The position numbers and the translations under genes were made by a program. Source: Hydrogenophaga crocea (GTDB taxonomy: Bacteria; Pseudomonadota; Gammaproteobacteria; Burkholderiales; Burkholderiaceae_C). From it: 64,000 bases of DNA. The stretch is from positions 1,736,001 to 1,800,000 of the forward strand of contig NZ_CP049989.1 in the NCBI RefSeq assembly GCF_011388215.1, written 5' to 3'. Below the pieces are notes generated by a model. The model was not told where the DNA came from. It worked only from the letters and a program-made list of their open reading frames with translations, and did no database searches. Below are positions 40,989 to 50,924 of this stretch, one piece after another. The first letter of the stretch is position 1; every line of letters starts with the position of its first letter.

Positions 40989-41762
40989 ATGCCCCCCGAG
41001 AACGCAGAGCCCCTGCAGGCGCCCCAGCGCCTGACCGACCGGCTTGCGGCGCTGCTGATGCAGCGCATCGAATCGGGCGAGCTTGCCCCCGACCAGCGCC
41101 TGCCCACCGAGCAGCGCCTGTCCGAGCAGTTCGGCGTGTCGCGCACCGTGGTGCGCGAGGCCATCAGCCAGCTCAAGTCCATCGGCCTGCTCACCTCGCG
41201 CCAGGGCGCGGGCGTGTTCGTGGCGCCCAGCCACCAGGCGCGCGCGCTGGCCTTCGACCCCACGGTGCTGCACTCCATGGAAGCCGTGCTGCAGGTGGTG
41301 GAGGTGCGGCGCGGCCTCGAGGCCGACGTGGCCGAGCTCGCGGCGCGTCGCATCACCCCCGAGAAGGCGCGCGTGATCATGGACGCGCTCGCCGAGCTCG
41401 AGGCCTGCCCGGCCCTGGGCGCCCAGGGTGTGGAGGCCGACCTGCGCTTTCACCGCAGCATCGCGCGCGCCACCGACAACCCGCACTACGAGCGCCTGCT
41501 CGGTTTTCTCGAGCAGTACCAGCGCGACGCCATGCGTGTGACGCGCACCAACGAATCGCTGGACAACGGCTACATGGTGCAGGTGCACGTTGAGCACCGC
41601 GCCATCGCCGAAGCGGTCACGCGCGGCGACGCCGCGGCCGCGCGCGACGCCGCCATGCGGCACATGGTCAATGCCGCCGACCGCATCGAAAACGCCACCC
41701 CTCCCATCCGCCGCGCGCTCGACGCGCTGCTCAAGCCCCCTTCTTCCTCGCGCACCGAATGA
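40989..41762 (+). CDS. FadR-subfamily GntR transcriptional regulator of the tetronate operon
   Basis: A 257-aa regulator with an N-terminal winged helix (LPTEQRLSEQFGVSRTVVREAISQLKSIGLL) and a C-terminal FCD ligand domain with metal-binding His and Asp residues (DLRFHRSIA, HVEHRAIAEAV). FCD regulators bind small carboxylates, so L-threonate, D-erythronate or a derivative is a plausible effector. It is the first gene of the operon, and its stop overlaps the ltnD start (ATGA). The dyad at 40946 is its likely site. Confidence 0.88.
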   Translation: MPPENAEPLQAPQRLTDRLAALLMQRIESGELAPDQRLPTEQRLSEQFGVSRTVVREAISQLKSIGLLTSRQGAGVFVAPSHQARALAFDPTVLHSMEAVLQVVEVRRGLEADVAELAARRITPEKARVIMDALAELEACPALGAQGVEADLRFHRSIARATDNPHYERLLGFLEQYQRDAMRVTRTNESLDNGYMVQVHVEHRAIAEAVTRGDAAAARDAAMRHMVNAADRIENATPPIRRALDALLKPPSSSRTE

Positions 41763-42694
41763 CCGCCGCCGCTGCTCCCTCTTCTTGCACCCTGGGCGTG
41801 ATCGGCCTGGGCTCCATGGGCCTGGGCGCCGCCCGATCCGCGCTGCGCCGCGGCCTCGCCACCTGGGGCTGCGACCCGCAGCCCGCCGCGCGCGCCGCCT
41901 TCGAGCAGGCCGGCGGCCATGCCGTGCAGCATCCGTCCGAACTCGCGCCGCATTGCGACGCCGTGCTGGTGCTGGTGGTCAACGCCGCGCAGACCGAGGC
42001 CGTGCTGTTCGGCGAACACGGCCTGGTGCACGGCCTGCGCCGCGGCGCGGTGGTGATCGCCTCGGCCACGGTCGATCCGGCCCTGCCGCCGCAGTGGGAA
42101 GCGCGGCTGGCCGAGCGCGGCATCCTGCTGATCGACGGGCCCGTGTCGGGCGGCGCAAAGAAGGCCGCCGAGGGCCAGATGACGGTGATGGCCTCGGGCA
42201 GCGACGCGGCGTTCGCCGCCGCCGACGCCGCACTGCAGGCCATCGCGGGCAAGGTCTACCGTCTGGGCGACCGCGCGGGCATCGGCTCCACGGTGAAGAT
42301 GGTGAACCAGCACCTCGCGGGCGTGCACATCGCCACCGCCTGCGAGGCCATGGCGCTGGGCATCAAGGCCGGCGCCGACCCGCGCCAGCTCTACGAGGTG
42401 ATCTGCAACAGCGCCGGCATGAGCTGGATGTTCGAGAACCGCGTGCCCCACATCCTCGACGGCGACTACACCCCGCTGTCGGCGGTCAACATCTTCGTGA
42501 AAGACCTGGGCATCGTGCTCGACGCCGCGCGCGCGCTCAAATTCCCGCTGCCGCTGGCGGCCGCCGCGCACCAGCTCTACCTGGCCACCGCGGCCATGGG
42601 CCTGGGCGGCGAAGACGATTCGGCCGTGGTGAAGTACTACGCCGGGCTCGCGGGCCTCGACCTGCCGGCCCCTGCCGCGAAGGCCGCGCCATGA
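41759..42694 (+). CDS. ltnD: L-threonate 2-dehydrogenase
   Basis: NAD-dependent beta-hydroxyacid dehydrogenase of 311 aa, expected to oxidise L-threonate to 2-oxo-tetronate. It has the Rossmann motif IGLGSMGLGAA, the substrate motif DGPVSGGAKKA and the catalytic Lys in GSTVKMVNQHL. On sequence alone other 2-hydroxyacids are possible; the assignment rests on the kinase, aldolase and isomerase that follow. It overlaps both neighbours by 4 nt. Confidence 0.87.
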   Translation: MTAAAAPSSCTLGVIGLGSMGLGAARSALRRGLATWGCDPQPAARAAFEQAGGHAVQHPSELAPHCDAVLVLVVNAAQTEAVLFGEHGLVHGLRRGAVVIASATVDPALPPQWEARLAERGILLIDGPVSGGAKKAAEGQMTVMASGSDAAFAAADAALQAIAGKVYRLGDRAGIGSTVKMVNQHLAGVHIATACEAMALGIKAGADPRQLYEVICNSAGMSWMFENRVPHILDGDYTPLSAVNIFVKDLGIVLDAARALKFPLPLAAAAHQLYLATAAMGLGGEDDSAVVKYYAGLAGLDLPAPAAKAAP

Positions 42695-43968
42695 TCCTCG
42701 GCGTCATCGCAGACGACTTCACCGGCGCCACCGACGTCGCCAGCATGCTGGTGCGCGCGGGCATGCGCACGGTGCAGGTGCTGGGCGTGCCCCAGGGGGC
42801 GCTGCCCGAGGCCGACGCCATCGTGGTCGCGCTCAAGTCGCGCACCACCGCGCCCGAGGCCGCGGTGCGTGAGAGCCTGGGCGCGCTCGCGGCGCTGCGC
42901 GCGGCCGGCGCGCGCCAGATCTACTTCAAGTACTGCTCCACCTTCGATTCCACGCCGCGCGGCAACATCGGCCCGGTCACCGACGCGCTGATGCAGGCCC
43001 TGGGCACGGACCTCACCATCGCCTGCCCCGCCTTCCCCGAGAACGGCCGCACCGTGTTCCGCGGCCACCTGTTCGTGGGCGACGCGCTGCTCAGCGAATC
43101 GGGCATGCGCCAGCACCCGCTCACGCCCATGACCGACGCCAACCTGGTGCGCGTGCTGCAGGCGCAGACCGCGCAGCGTGTGGGCCTGCTGCGCCACGAC
43201 ACGGTGGCGCAGGGCGCGGCCGCGGCGCGTGCGCGGCTGCAGGCGCTGCAGGCCGAAGGCGTGCGCATCGCCGTGGCCGACGCGGTGGACAACGGCGACC
43301 TGCTCACGCTGGCCGAGGCCTGCGCCGAACTGCCCCTGGTCACCGCGGGTTCGGGCGTGGCCCTGGGCCTGCCGCCGGCCTACGCGCGCCGCGGCTGGCT
43401 GCGACCCGACGCGCAGGCCGCGGCCCTGCCCGCGGTGCGCGGCGCCTCGGCCGTGGTCTCGGGCTCGTGTTCCGAAGCCACCAATGCGCAGGTCGCGCGC
43501 TGGCTGCACAACGGCGGCGCGGCCGTGCAGGTCGACCCGCTCGCACTGCACGAGGGCCGCCAGACCGCAGCCGGTCTGCTCCTGAAAGCAGAGCAAATGC
43601 TGCAGCAGCAACCGGTGCTCGTGTACGCCACGGCCGCGCCCGAGCGGGTCGGCGCGGTGCAGCAGGCGCTGGGCGTGCAGGCCGCGGGCGAACTGGTCGA
43701 GCAGGCGCTGGCCCGCATCGCCGCCGGCCTGGTGCAGGCCGGCGTGCGCCGCCTCGTGGTGGCCGGTGGCGAGACCTCAGGCGCGGTGGTGCAGGCCCTG
43801 GACGTGCAGCAGCTGCGCATCGGCCCCAGCATCTGCCCCGGTGTGCCCTGGACGGCCGCGCGAGACGCCGCCAGCGGCGACACGTTGCTGCTGGCGCTCA
43901 AGTCGGGCAACTTCGGCGGCCCCGATTTCTTCCGCGAGGCCCTGGCGCTCGCGGGGCACGCCCCATGA
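42691..43968 (+). CDS. otnK: 3-oxo-tetronate kinase (DUF1537 family)
   Basis: Four-carbon acid sugar kinase of 425 aa that phosphorylates 3-oxo-tetronate at O4. N-terminal substrate domain: IADDFTGATDVASMLVRAG and KYCSTFDSTPRGNIGPVTDAL. C-terminal nucleotide domain: VVAGGETSGAVVQAL and LLALKSGNFGGPDFF. Both domains are complete. Start and stop overlap the neighbouring genes in ATGA. Confidence 0.92.
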   Translation: MILGVIADDFTGATDVASMLVRAGMRTVQVLGVPQGALPEADAIVVALKSRTTAPEAAVRESLGALAALRAAGARQIYFKYCSTFDSTPRGNIGPVTDALMQALGTDLTIACPAFPENGRTVFRGHLFVGDALLSESGMRQHPLTPMTDANLVRVLQAQTAQRVGLLRHDTVAQGAAAARARLQALQAEGVRIAVADAVDNGDLLTLAEACAELPLVTAGSGVALGLPPAYARRGWLRPDAQAAALPAVRGASAVVSGSCSEATNAQVARWLHNGGAAVQVDPLALHEGRQTAAGLLLKAEQMLQQQPVLVYATAAPERVGAVQQALGVQAAGELVEQALARIAAGLVQAGVRRLVVAGGETSGAVVQALDVQQLRIGPSICPGVPWTAARDAASGDTLLLALKSGNFGGPDFFREALALAGHAP

Positions 43969-44630
43969 ACGCGGCCCAGCAAGCCTGCCGCGAGCAGATC
44001 GTTCGACTCGGCGCCTCGCTGTTCCAGCGCGGCTACGCGCGCTCCACCGCGGGCAACATCAGCGTGCGGCTCACGGCCGAGCAAGGCGGCGGCTTCCTCA
44101 TCACGCCCACCGACGCCTGCCTGGGCATGCTCGAAGCCGACCGGCTCGCCTGGGTGGCCGACGACGGCACGCAGCGCAGCGGCGACCGCGCGAGCAAGAC
44201 CCTCGCATTGCACCGGCGCATCTACGGCGCGGCGCCGCAGGCGCACTGCGTGCTGCACACCCACAGCACCCACCTGGTGGCGCTGAGCCTGCAGGGCGTG
44301 TGGCAGCCGCACGATGTGCTGCCCCCGATCACACCCTACCAGGCCATGAAGGTGGGCCACGTGCCCCATGTGCCCTACCGCGTGCCCGGCGACGCCGCCG
44401 TGGCCGACGAACTCGCCGGGCTTATCGCGCGCGCCGAACGCCCGCTGCATGCCGTGCTGCTCGAACGCCTGGGCCCCGTGGTGTGGCACCAGAGCCCCGC
44501 GCAGGCCATGGCCCTGCTCGAAGAACTCGAAGAGACCGCCCGCCTGTGGCTGCTCTGCAACCCCCGCCCTGCCCCGCTGAGCGACGCCCGCCTCGACGAG
44601 CTGCGCCAGCGCTTCAACGCCCTGTGGTGA
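43965..44630 (+). CDS. otnC: 3-oxo-tetronate 4-phosphate decarboxylase (class II aldolase family)
   Basis: A 221-aa zinc enzyme expected to turn 3-oxo-tetronate 4-phosphate into dihydroxyacetone phosphate and CO2. The class II aldolase features are present: [15 protein letters not shown], the zinc ligands in [11 protein letters not shown], and a third His near VVWHQSP. It is coupled to otnK by ATGA and followed by otnI after 1 nt. Confidence 0.9.
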   Translation: MNAAQQACREQIVRLGASLFQRGYARSTAGNISVRLTAEQGGGFLITPTDACLGMLEADRLAWVADDGTQRSGDRASKTLALHRRIYGAAPQAHCVLHTHSTHLVALSLQGVWQPHDVLPPITPYQAMKVGHVPHVPYRVPGDAAVADELAGLIARAERPLHAVLLERLGPVVWHQSPAQAMALLEELEETARLWLLCNPRPAPLSDARLDELRQRFNALW

Positions 44631-44631
44631 C

Positions 44632-45444
44632 ATGCCCCGCTTCGCCGCCAACCTCACGCTGATGTACACCGAAGTGCCCTTCATGGAGCGCTTCGCCGCC
44701 GCCGCCGCCGATGGCTTCGACGCGGTGGAATTCCTTTTCCCCTACGCCTTCGACGCCGACGCCATCGCGGCGCAGCTGCGCGCCCACGGCCTCACCCAGG
44801 CGCTGTTCAACATGCCCCCGGGCGACTGGGACGCGGGCGAGCGCGGCATGGCCGCGCTGCCCGGCCGCGAGGCCGAGTTCCGCGCCCACCTGGACACCGC
44901 GCTGCGCTACGCCCAGGCCCTGGGCTGCCAGCGCCTGCACGCCATGTCGGGCCTGGTGCCCGCGGGCGCCGACGCCGCGCTGCGCGCACGCCTGCACGCC
45001 ACCTGCGTGGCCAACCTGCGCCACGCGGCCGAGCGCGCCGCCGAGCACGGCATCACGGTGCTGATCGAACCGCTCAACGGCCGCGACGTGCCGGGCTACT
45101 TCCTCACCACGCAGCAGCAGGCGCACGATCTCGTGGCCGAGGTGGGCGCGCCCAACCTGAAGGTGCAGATGGACTTCTACCACTGCCAGATCAGCGAGGG
45201 CGACCTCACGCGCCGGCTCGAACGCCACATCGGCGGGGTGGGCCACATCCAGATCGCGGGCGTGCCCGACCGGCACGAGCCCGACACCGGCGAGATCCAC
45301 CACCCGCACCTGTTCGAGCGCCTCGATGCCCTGGGCTACACGGGCTTCGTGGGCTGCGAATACCGCCCGCGCGCCGGCACCAGCGCCGGCCTGGGCTGGC
45401 TGCGCGACTGGCGCGCACGACAAACCGCAAAGGCTTCTGCATGA
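44632..45444 (+). CDS. otnI: 2-oxo-tetronate isomerase (hydroxypyruvate isomerase family)
   Basis: TIM-barrel isomerase of 270 aa in the AP-endonuclease-2 superfamily, expected to interconvert 2-oxo- and 3-oxo-tetronate. Features include [49 protein letters not shown] and the final [16 protein letters not shown], with Glu and His metal ligands. Hydroxypyruvate isomerase Hyi is a close relative, and context decides here. It overlaps denD by 4 nt. Confidence 0.9.
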   Translation: MPRFAANLTLMYTEVPFMERFAAAAADGFDAVEFLFPYAFDADAIAAQLRAHGLTQALFNMPPGDWDAGERGMAALPGREAEFRAHLDTALRYAQALGCQRLHAMSGLVPAGADAALRARLHATCVANLRHAAERAAEHGITVLIEPLNGRDVPGYFLTTQQQAHDLVAEVGAPNLKVQMDFYHCQISEGDLTRRLERHIGGVGHIQIAGVPDRHEPDTGEIHHPHLFERLDALGYTGFVGCEYRPRAGTSAGLGWLRDWRARQTAKASA

Positions 45445-46469
45445 ACATCCTCATCACCGGCGGCGCCGGTTTCCTGGGCAGCCGGCTCGCGCGCGAGCTG
45501 CTGCAGCGCGGCCAGCTGCGCGGCCAGCGCATCGAACGCCTGATGCTGGCCGACCTCTATGCCCCGCGCGACGCCACGCTCACGGCCGATGCGCGCGTGG
45601 CCACGCACACGGGCGACCTGCTCGCCAACATCCCCGCGCTGTTCGCCACGCGCTGGGACGCGGTGTTCCACCTGGCTTCGGCCGTGTCGGGCGAGTGCGA
45701 GGCCAACTTCGAGCTCGGCCTGCACGCCAACCTCGACACCACGCGCCGCCTGCTCGACGCCTGCCGCGCACAGACGGTGGCGGGTCACGCCGCGCCGGTC
45801 TTTTTCTTCTCCAGCTCGGTCGCCGTCTACGGCAGCGACCCGGCGCTGCCGCTGCCCGCGGTGGTCACCGACGAAACCCTGCCCACGCCGCAATCGAGCT
45901 ACGGCATCCACAAGTTCGTGTGCGAACAGCTGGTGGCCGACTACACGCGCAAGGGCTTCATCGACGGCCGCGCCGCGCGCCTCATGACGGTCTCGGTGCG
46001 CCCGGGCCAGCCCAACGGCGCGGCCTCGGGCTTTCTCTCGGGCATGCTGCGCGAACCGCTCGCGGGCCAGCCCAGCAACTGCCCGGTGCCGCTGGACACG
46101 CCGGTGGCGCTGTCCTCGCCGGCCACCACCATCGCGGGCATCGTGGCCGTGGCCGAAGCCAGCCGCGAGGCCTTCGGCGGCCGCACCGCGATCAACCTGC
46201 CTGCGCTCAGCCTGCGCGTGCGCGACATGCTCGACGCCCTGGCCGCCTTCGCCGGCCCCGAAGCCACCGCGCTCGTGGGCCACGAGCCCGACGCCGCCAC
46301 CGCGCGCATCGTGGCCGGCTGGCCGGCGCGCTTCGACAGCGCGCGCGCCCGCGCCCTGGGCCTCAAGGCCGACCCCGACTTCCATGCCGTTCTGCGCCAG
46401 TACGCGCAGGACCACCCCGATGCCGTGACCCTGCCGGCAGCGCGCCCACGGCCGACTCCCGCGCGCTGA
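45441..46469 (+). CDS. denD: D-erythronate dehydrogenase
   Basis: Extended SDR (NAD epimerase fold) of 342 aa, expected to oxidise D-erythronate at C2 to 2-oxo-tetronate. It has the nucleotide motif [17 protein letters not shown], the active-site SSSVAVYG and the catalytic YGIHK (YxxxK). Together with LtnD it lets both C4 acids enter at the same intermediate. 46 nt separate it from the TRAP binding protein gene. Confidence 0.9.
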   Translation: MNILITGGAGFLGSRLARELLQRGQLRGQRIERLMLADLYAPRDATLTADARVATHTGDLLANIPALFATRWDAVFHLASAVSGECEANFELGLHANLDTTRRLLDACRAQTVAGHAAPVFFFSSSVAVYGSDPALPLPAVVTDETLPTPQSSYGIHKFVCEQLVADYTRKGFIDGRAARLMTVSVRPGQPNGAASGFLSGMLREPLAGQPSNCPVPLDTPVALSSPATTIAGIVAVAEASREAFGGRTAINLPALSLRVRDMLDALAAFAGPEATALVGHEPDAATARIVAGWPARFDSARARALGLKADPDFHAVLRQYAQDHPDAVTLPAARPRPTPAR

Positions 46470-46515
46470 CCACCCCCGATCCCCGTTCCGTGACCCACCC
46501 CAAGGAGACAAACGC

Positions 46516-47487
46516 ATGATGAAACAGCTGCTCACCCCCGTGGCCCTGGCCGCCCTGTTCGCCGCCAGCGGCGTGCAGGCCCAGACGGTCCTCAAGATCG
46601 GCTACGCCACCGCCGTCACCTCGCACTACGGCGTGGGCTCCACGACCTTCTGCGACGAGATCGAGAAGGGCACGCAAGGCCGCTACAAGTGCCAGCAGTT
46701 CCCCAACTCGGCGCTCGGCGGCGAACGCGAGCAGATCGAGGCCGTGCAGCTCGGCACGCAAGATCTGGTCAACACCTCGACCGGCCCGCTGGGCAACTTC
46801 GTGCCCGAGGTCAAGATCGTGGACATCCCCTTCCTGTTCCGCGACTACGACCATGCGCGCAAAGTCATGGACGGCCCGATCGGCCAGGACCTGAGCAAGA
46901 AGATGGAAGCCAAGGGCCTGGTGAACCTGGCCTGGACGGAGAACGGCTTCCGCCACATGACCAACAGCAAGCGGGCCATCAACCAGGCCAGCGACGCCAG
47001 CGGCCTGAAGATGCGCACCATGGAGAACAAGGTGCACATGGACGGCTACAAGACCTTCGGCATCCTGCCCACGCCCATGCCCTTCCCCGAGCTGTTCACC
47101 GCGCTGCAGCAGGGCACGGTGGACGGCCAGGAGAACCCGATCCCGGTGATCCTGTCGTCCAAGTTCTCGCAGGTGCAGAAGCACCTCTCGCTCACCGGCC
47201 ACGTGTACTCGCCGGCCGCGCTGATCCTCTCGCCCGCGGTGTGGAACAAGCTCTCCGCCGCCGACAAGCAGGTCTTCCTCGAGGCCGGCAAGAAGGCCGC
47301 CGCCGCGCAGCGCAAGAAGGTCAACGACGACGAGGCCAACGGCATCGCCCAGCTCGAAAAAGACGGCATGCAGGTGGTCAAGCAGGTCAACGGCGAAAGC
47401 TTCCGCAAGGCGGTGGCCCCGGCCTACCAGCAGTACGCCAAGGAATTCGGCGCCGACAAGATCGCGGCGATCCAGGCGGTCAAGTAA
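46516..47487 (+). CDS. TRAP transporter solute-binding protein (DctP family)
   Basis: Periplasmic binding protein of 323 aa. A signal peptide (MMKQLLTPVALAALFAASGVQA) is followed by the DctP fold with FPNSALGGEREQIEAVQLGTQDL, LKMRTMENKVHMDGYKTFG and the conserved QGTVDGQENPI. A strong AAGGAG site lies 8 nt before the start. In this operon the ligand is most likely L-threonate and/or D-erythronate. A GC-rich hairpin cluster follows before dctQ, perhaps to favour expression of this subunit. Confidence 0.92.
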   Translation: MMKQLLTPVALAALFAASGVQAQTVLKIGYATAVTSHYGVGSTTFCDEIEKGTQGRYKCQQFPNSALGGEREQIEAVQLGTQDLVNTSTGPLGNFVPEVKIVDIPFLFRDYDHARKVMDGPIGQDLSKKMEAKGLVNLAWTENGFRHMTNSKRAINQASDASGLKMRTMENKVHMDGYKTFGILPTPMPFPELFTALQQGTVDGQENPIPVILSSKFSQVQKHLSLTGHVYSPAALILSPAVWNKLSAADKQVFLEAGKKAAAAQRKKVNDDEANGIAQLEKDGMQVVKQVNGESFRKAVAPAYQQYAKEFGADKIAAIQAVK

Positions 47488-47500
47488 CCCCCCCCTGCGC

Positions 47501-47567
47501 CGGCCCCTGGCGGGGCCGTCACCCCCCCAGGGGGGCAACGCCTGCGGACCGGCGGAGCCGGATCCGC
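47501..47567 (+). repeat. GC-rich hairpin cluster between the TRAP genes dctP and dctQ
   Basis: Three stem-loops in a row: CGGCCCC-TGGC-GGGGCCG (47501-47518), CCCCCC-A-GGGGGG (about 47523-47535), and GCGGACCGGC-GGA-GCCGG(A)TCCGC (47544-47567, one bulge). No T tract follows. The 12-mer GGGGGCAACGCC (47531-47542) recurs inverted at 37219-37230, so this may be a dispersed element. Confidence 0.5.
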
Positions 47568-47606
47568 GGCGTTCTCACCTGGGTTGGTTTGCTCTCTGAG
47601 GTTTTC

Positions 47607-48098
47607 ATGAAGTCACTCATCCTCCACCTGGACCGTTGGCTCACGGGGCTGTGCCTGTACACGGCCTGTCTGCTGCTGGCCGTCATCTCCTGCCTGGGCC
47701 TGTGGCAGGTCACCAGCCGCTTCGTGCTGTCGCAGCCGTCCACCTGGACGGAGGAATCGATGCGCCGGCTGCTGATCTGGATGGTGATGCTGGGCGTGGT
47801 CGCCTCGCTGCGCCAGGGCGCGCTGGTGTCGGTCGATCTGATGCTGCGCCTGTCGCGCGGCGCCTGGCGGCAGGTGGTGCGCTGGACCATCACCCTGGTC
47901 AACCTCGCGTTCCTGAGCGTGCTGATCTGGTTCGGCATCGACCTCGTCGTGCGCGTGCGCTTCCAGACCTTCGCGAGCATGGACCTGTCCATGGGCTGGG
48001 CCTACGCGGCGCTGCCGGTGGGCGCGGCGCTCGCCGTGGTGGCCGTGATCGCGCACCACATCGACCCGCAGAACGAAGAACTCGCCACCGCGCAGTAA
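47607..48098 (+). CDS. TRAP transporter small permease (DctQ family)
   Basis: Inner-membrane subunit of 163 aa with four helices. DctQ-like features include SQPSTWTEESMRRLLIWMVMLGVVASLRQGALVSVD. The ATG at 47607 begins the first helix. It assembles with the large permease encoded 31 nt downstream and is driven by an ion gradient. Confidence 0.88.
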   Translation: MKSLILHLDRWLTGLCLYTACLLLAVISCLGLWQVTSRFVLSQPSTWTEESMRRLLIWMVMLGVVASLRQGALVSVDLMLRLSRGAWRQVVRWTITLVNLAFLSVLIWFGIDLVVRVRFQTFASMDLSMGWAYAALPVGAALAVVAVIAHHIDPQNEELATAQ

Positions 48099-48129
48099 GC
48101 GCCACGGTCAAGCCCCACAGGTCCGCACC

Positions 48130-49458
48130 ATGTCCCTCACCCTCCTCGTCACGATGCTGCTGGGCTTTGCCTTCAGCATCTCCATCGCGGTCGCCATCGG
48201 CGGCTCCGCCATCCTCGGCCTGGCCATCTTCGACAGCAGCAAGCTGATCCTGGTGCCCAAGGAGATGTTCACCGCGATCGACAAATTCCCGCTCGCGGCC
48301 ATCCCCTTCTTCATCCTCGCGGGCAACCTCATGGAAACCGGCGGCATCTCGCGCCGCCTGGTGAACTTCGCCAAGTCGCTGGTGGGCGGCGTGCAGGGCG
48401 GCCTGCCCATGACCTGCGTGCTCACCTGCATGATCTTCGCGGCGGTGTCGGGCTCGTCGGTGGCCACCACCTTCGCCATCGGCGCGATCCTGATCCCCGC
48501 GCTCATCAAGCACGGCTACCCCACGGGCTACGCGGCCTCGCTGCAGGCCACGTCGGCGGAGCTGGGCGTGATCATCCCGCCCTCCATTCCCATGATCCTG
48601 TTCGGCGTGTCGGCCGAGGTGTCCATCGGCGAGCTGTTCATCGCGGGCGTGGTGCCGGGCCTGTTCATCGGCATCACCCTCATGGTGTTCGTGCACCTGT
48701 GGTGCCGCTTCAAGGGCCTGGGCAAGAACGACGGCGACGGCCGCCTGCCCGTGGGCCGCGCCACCATCGAAGCGGGCTGGGCGCTGCTGATGCCGGTGAT
48801 CATCCTGGGCGGCATCTACGGCGGCGTGTTCACGCCCACCGAGGCCTCGGTGATCGCGGTGTTCTACGCGCTGATCGTGGGCATGGGCATCCACCGCGAG
48901 CTGGGCTTCAAGGACCTGGTGCCGGTGTTCCGCAAGTCGGTGATCTCGAGCGCGGTGATCATGTTCATCATCGCCAACGCGGGCCTGTTCGCCTTCCTCA
49001 TCACGCGCGCCGGCATCCCCGACGCCATCGGGATGTGGCTCAAGGAGGTGCTGCAGTCGCCCGGCTGGTTCCTGCTGGGCGTGAACGCCGCGCTGTTCGT
49101 CATCGACATGTTCATCGAGACCTCGGCCGCCATCATCGTGCTCGCGCCCATCCTCGTGCCGGTGGCGATCCACTTCGGTGTCGACCCGGTGCACTTCGGC
49201 ATGATCATGGTCGTCAACCTGGCGCTGGGCATGATCACCCCGCCCTTCGGCGTGAACCTGTTCGCCGCCGCCACGGTGGCGCGCATCTCGCTCGACCGCA
49301 TGATCAAGCACCTGGTGCCCTTCGTGCTCGTGATCATCGGCTGCCTGATGGTCATCACCTACGTGCCCGCGGTGTCGCTCACGCTGCGCGACATGGTGTT
49401 CCACAAACCGCCCGCGGTCATGCCCGTGGGCCCGGCCCCGGCCATCGGCCCGCAGTGA
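48130..49458 (+). CDS. TRAP transporter large permease (DctM family)
   Basis: Twelve-helix-type permease of 442 aa. The DctM signature is clear: FPLAAIPFFILAGNLMETGGISRRLVNFA, AAVSGSSVATTFAIGAIL, GVIIPPSIPMILFGV and LALGMITPPFGVNLFAA. The C-terminus has a short Pro-rich tail (PPAVMPVGPAPAIGPQ). It forms one transporter with the two preceding genes. Confidence 0.93.
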   Translation: MSLTLLVTMLLGFAFSISIAVAIGGSAILGLAIFDSSKLILVPKEMFTAIDKFPLAAIPFFILAGNLMETGGISRRLVNFAKSLVGGVQGGLPMTCVLTCMIFAAVSGSSVATTFAIGAILIPALIKHGYPTGYAASLQATSAELGVIIPPSIPMILFGVSAEVSIGELFIAGVVPGLFIGITLMVFVHLWCRFKGLGKNDGDGRLPVGRATIEAGWALLMPVIILGGIYGGVFTPTEASVIAVFYALIVGMGIHRELGFKDLVPVFRKSVISSAVIMFIIANAGLFAFLITRAGIPDAIGMWLKEVLQSPGWFLLGVNAALFVIDMFIETSAAIIVLAPILVPVAIHFGVDPVHFGMIMVVNLALGMITPPFGVNLFAAATVARISLDRMIKHLVPFVLVIIGCLMVITYVPAVSLTLRDMVFHKPPAVMPVGPAPAIGPQ

Positions 49459-49468
49459 GGAAAGCCCC

Positions 49469-50902
49469 ATGGCCTTGCACTTCATCAACAACCGCGGCGT
49501 GCGCAGCGCCTCGGGCCAGACCCTGCCAGTGACCGACCCGGCCACCGGCCAGGCCTACGACACCCTGGAGCGCGGCAACGCGGCCGACCTCGACGCCGCG
49601 GTGCGGGCCGCGCGCGAATGCCTGGCCGGCCCCTGGGGCAAGCTCAGCGCGGCCGAGCGCGGCCGGCTGCTGTTCAAGTTGGCCGACAAGGTCGCCCAGC
49701 ACGCCGACGAGCTTGCCGCCATCGAGCAGCGCGACTGCGGCAAGCCCACCAAGCAGGCGCGCGCCGACGCGCTCGCGCTGGTGCGCTACTTCGAGTTCTA
49801 CGGCGGCGCCGGCGACAAGCTGCACGGCCACACCATTCCCTACCTCGACGGCTACAGCGTGCTCACCTGGCGCGAGCCGCACGGGGTCACGGGCCACGTG
49901 ATCCCCTGGAACTACCCGATGCAGATCTTCGGGCGCAGCGTGGGCGGCGCGCTCGCGGCGGGCAACGTGTGCGTGGTCAAGCCGTCCGAAGACGCCTGCC
50001 TGTCGCTGCTGCGCGTGGCCGAGCTCGCGGCCGAGGTGGGCTTTCCCGCGGGGGCGATCAACATCGTCACCGGCTACGGGCACGAGGTGGGCGACGCGCT
50101 CGCGCGCCACCCGGGCATCGACCACATCAGCTTCACCGGCAGCCCGCGCGTGGGCACGCTCATCCAGCAGGCCGCGGCCGAGCGGCACTGCCCGGTCACG
50201 CTCGAGCTCGGCGGCAAGGGTCCGCAGATCGTGTTCGACGACGCCGACGTGGACGCGGCCATTCCCTTCATCGTCAACGCCATCGTGCAGAACAGCGGCC
50301 AGACCTGCAGCGCGGGCTCGCGCCTGCTGGTGCAGCGCGGCCTGTACGAGCCGCTGCTGCAGCGCCTGGGCGAGGCCTTCCGGGGCCTGCGCGCCGGCCC
50401 GCCCGCGGCCGACCTCGACCTCGGCCCGCTGATCCGCCAGACCCAGCTCGAACGCGTGCGCGGCTTCCTCGACGAGGTGCGCCGCGACGGCCTGCCCATC
50501 GTGGCCCAGGGCCAGGTGGTGGCCGAGGCCAGCGAACACGGCTACTACGCCGCGCCCACGCTGGTGCGCGACGTGCCGCCGCAGCACCGGCTCGCCCAGG
50601 AAGAGGTGTTCGGCCCGGTGCTCGCGGCCATGCCCTTCGACGGCGAGGACGAGGCGGTGCGCCTGGCCAACGGCACGGCCTTCGGCCTGGTGGCCGGCGT
50701 GTGGACCCGCGACGGCGGCCGCCAGCTGCGCATGGCGCGGCGCGTGAAGGCCGGCCAGGTCTTCATCAACAACTACGGCGCCGGCGGCGGCGTGGAGCTG
50801 CCCTTCGGCGGGGTGCGCTCCAGCGGCCATGGCCGCGAAAAAGGCTTCGAGGCCCTGCTCGGCTTCACCACCCTCAAGACCGTGGCGATCCGCCACGGCT
50901 GA
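49469..50902 (+). CDS. aldehyde dehydrogenase of the sugar-acid operon
   Basis: NAD(P)-dependent aldehyde dehydrogenase of 477 aa. The catalytic residues are present: Glu in LELGGKGPQ and Cys in NSGQTCSAGSRLL, with the cofactor segment VIPWNYPMQIFGRSV. The substrate is not known. Given the operon, oxidation of a C4 sugar aldehyde (erythrose or threose) to the matching tetronate is an attractive guess. It starts 10 nt after dctM. Confidence 0.85.
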   Translation: MALHFINNRGVRSASGQTLPVTDPATGQAYDTLERGNAADLDAAVRAARECLAGPWGKLSAAERGRLLFKLADKVAQHADELAAIEQRDCGKPTKQARADALALVRYFEFYGGAGDKLHGHTIPYLDGYSVLTWREPHGVTGHVIPWNYPMQIFGRSVGGALAAGNVCVVKPSEDACLSLLRVAELAAEVGFPAGAINIVTGYGHEVGDALARHPGIDHISFTGSPRVGTLIQQAAAERHCPVTLELGGKGPQIVFDDADVDAAIPFIVNAIVQNSGQTCSAGSRLLVQRGLYEPLLQRLGEAFRGLRAGPPAADLDLGPLIRQTQLERVRGFLDEVRRDGLPIVAQGQVVAEASEHGYYAAPTLVRDVPPQHRLAQEEVFGPVLAAMPFDGEDEAVRLANGTAFGLVAGVWTRDGGRQLRMARRVKAGQVFINNYGAGGGVELPFGGVRSSGHGREKGFEALLGFTTLKTVAIRHG

Positions 50903-50924
50903 CCCCCTTCAGGAGACCCATCGC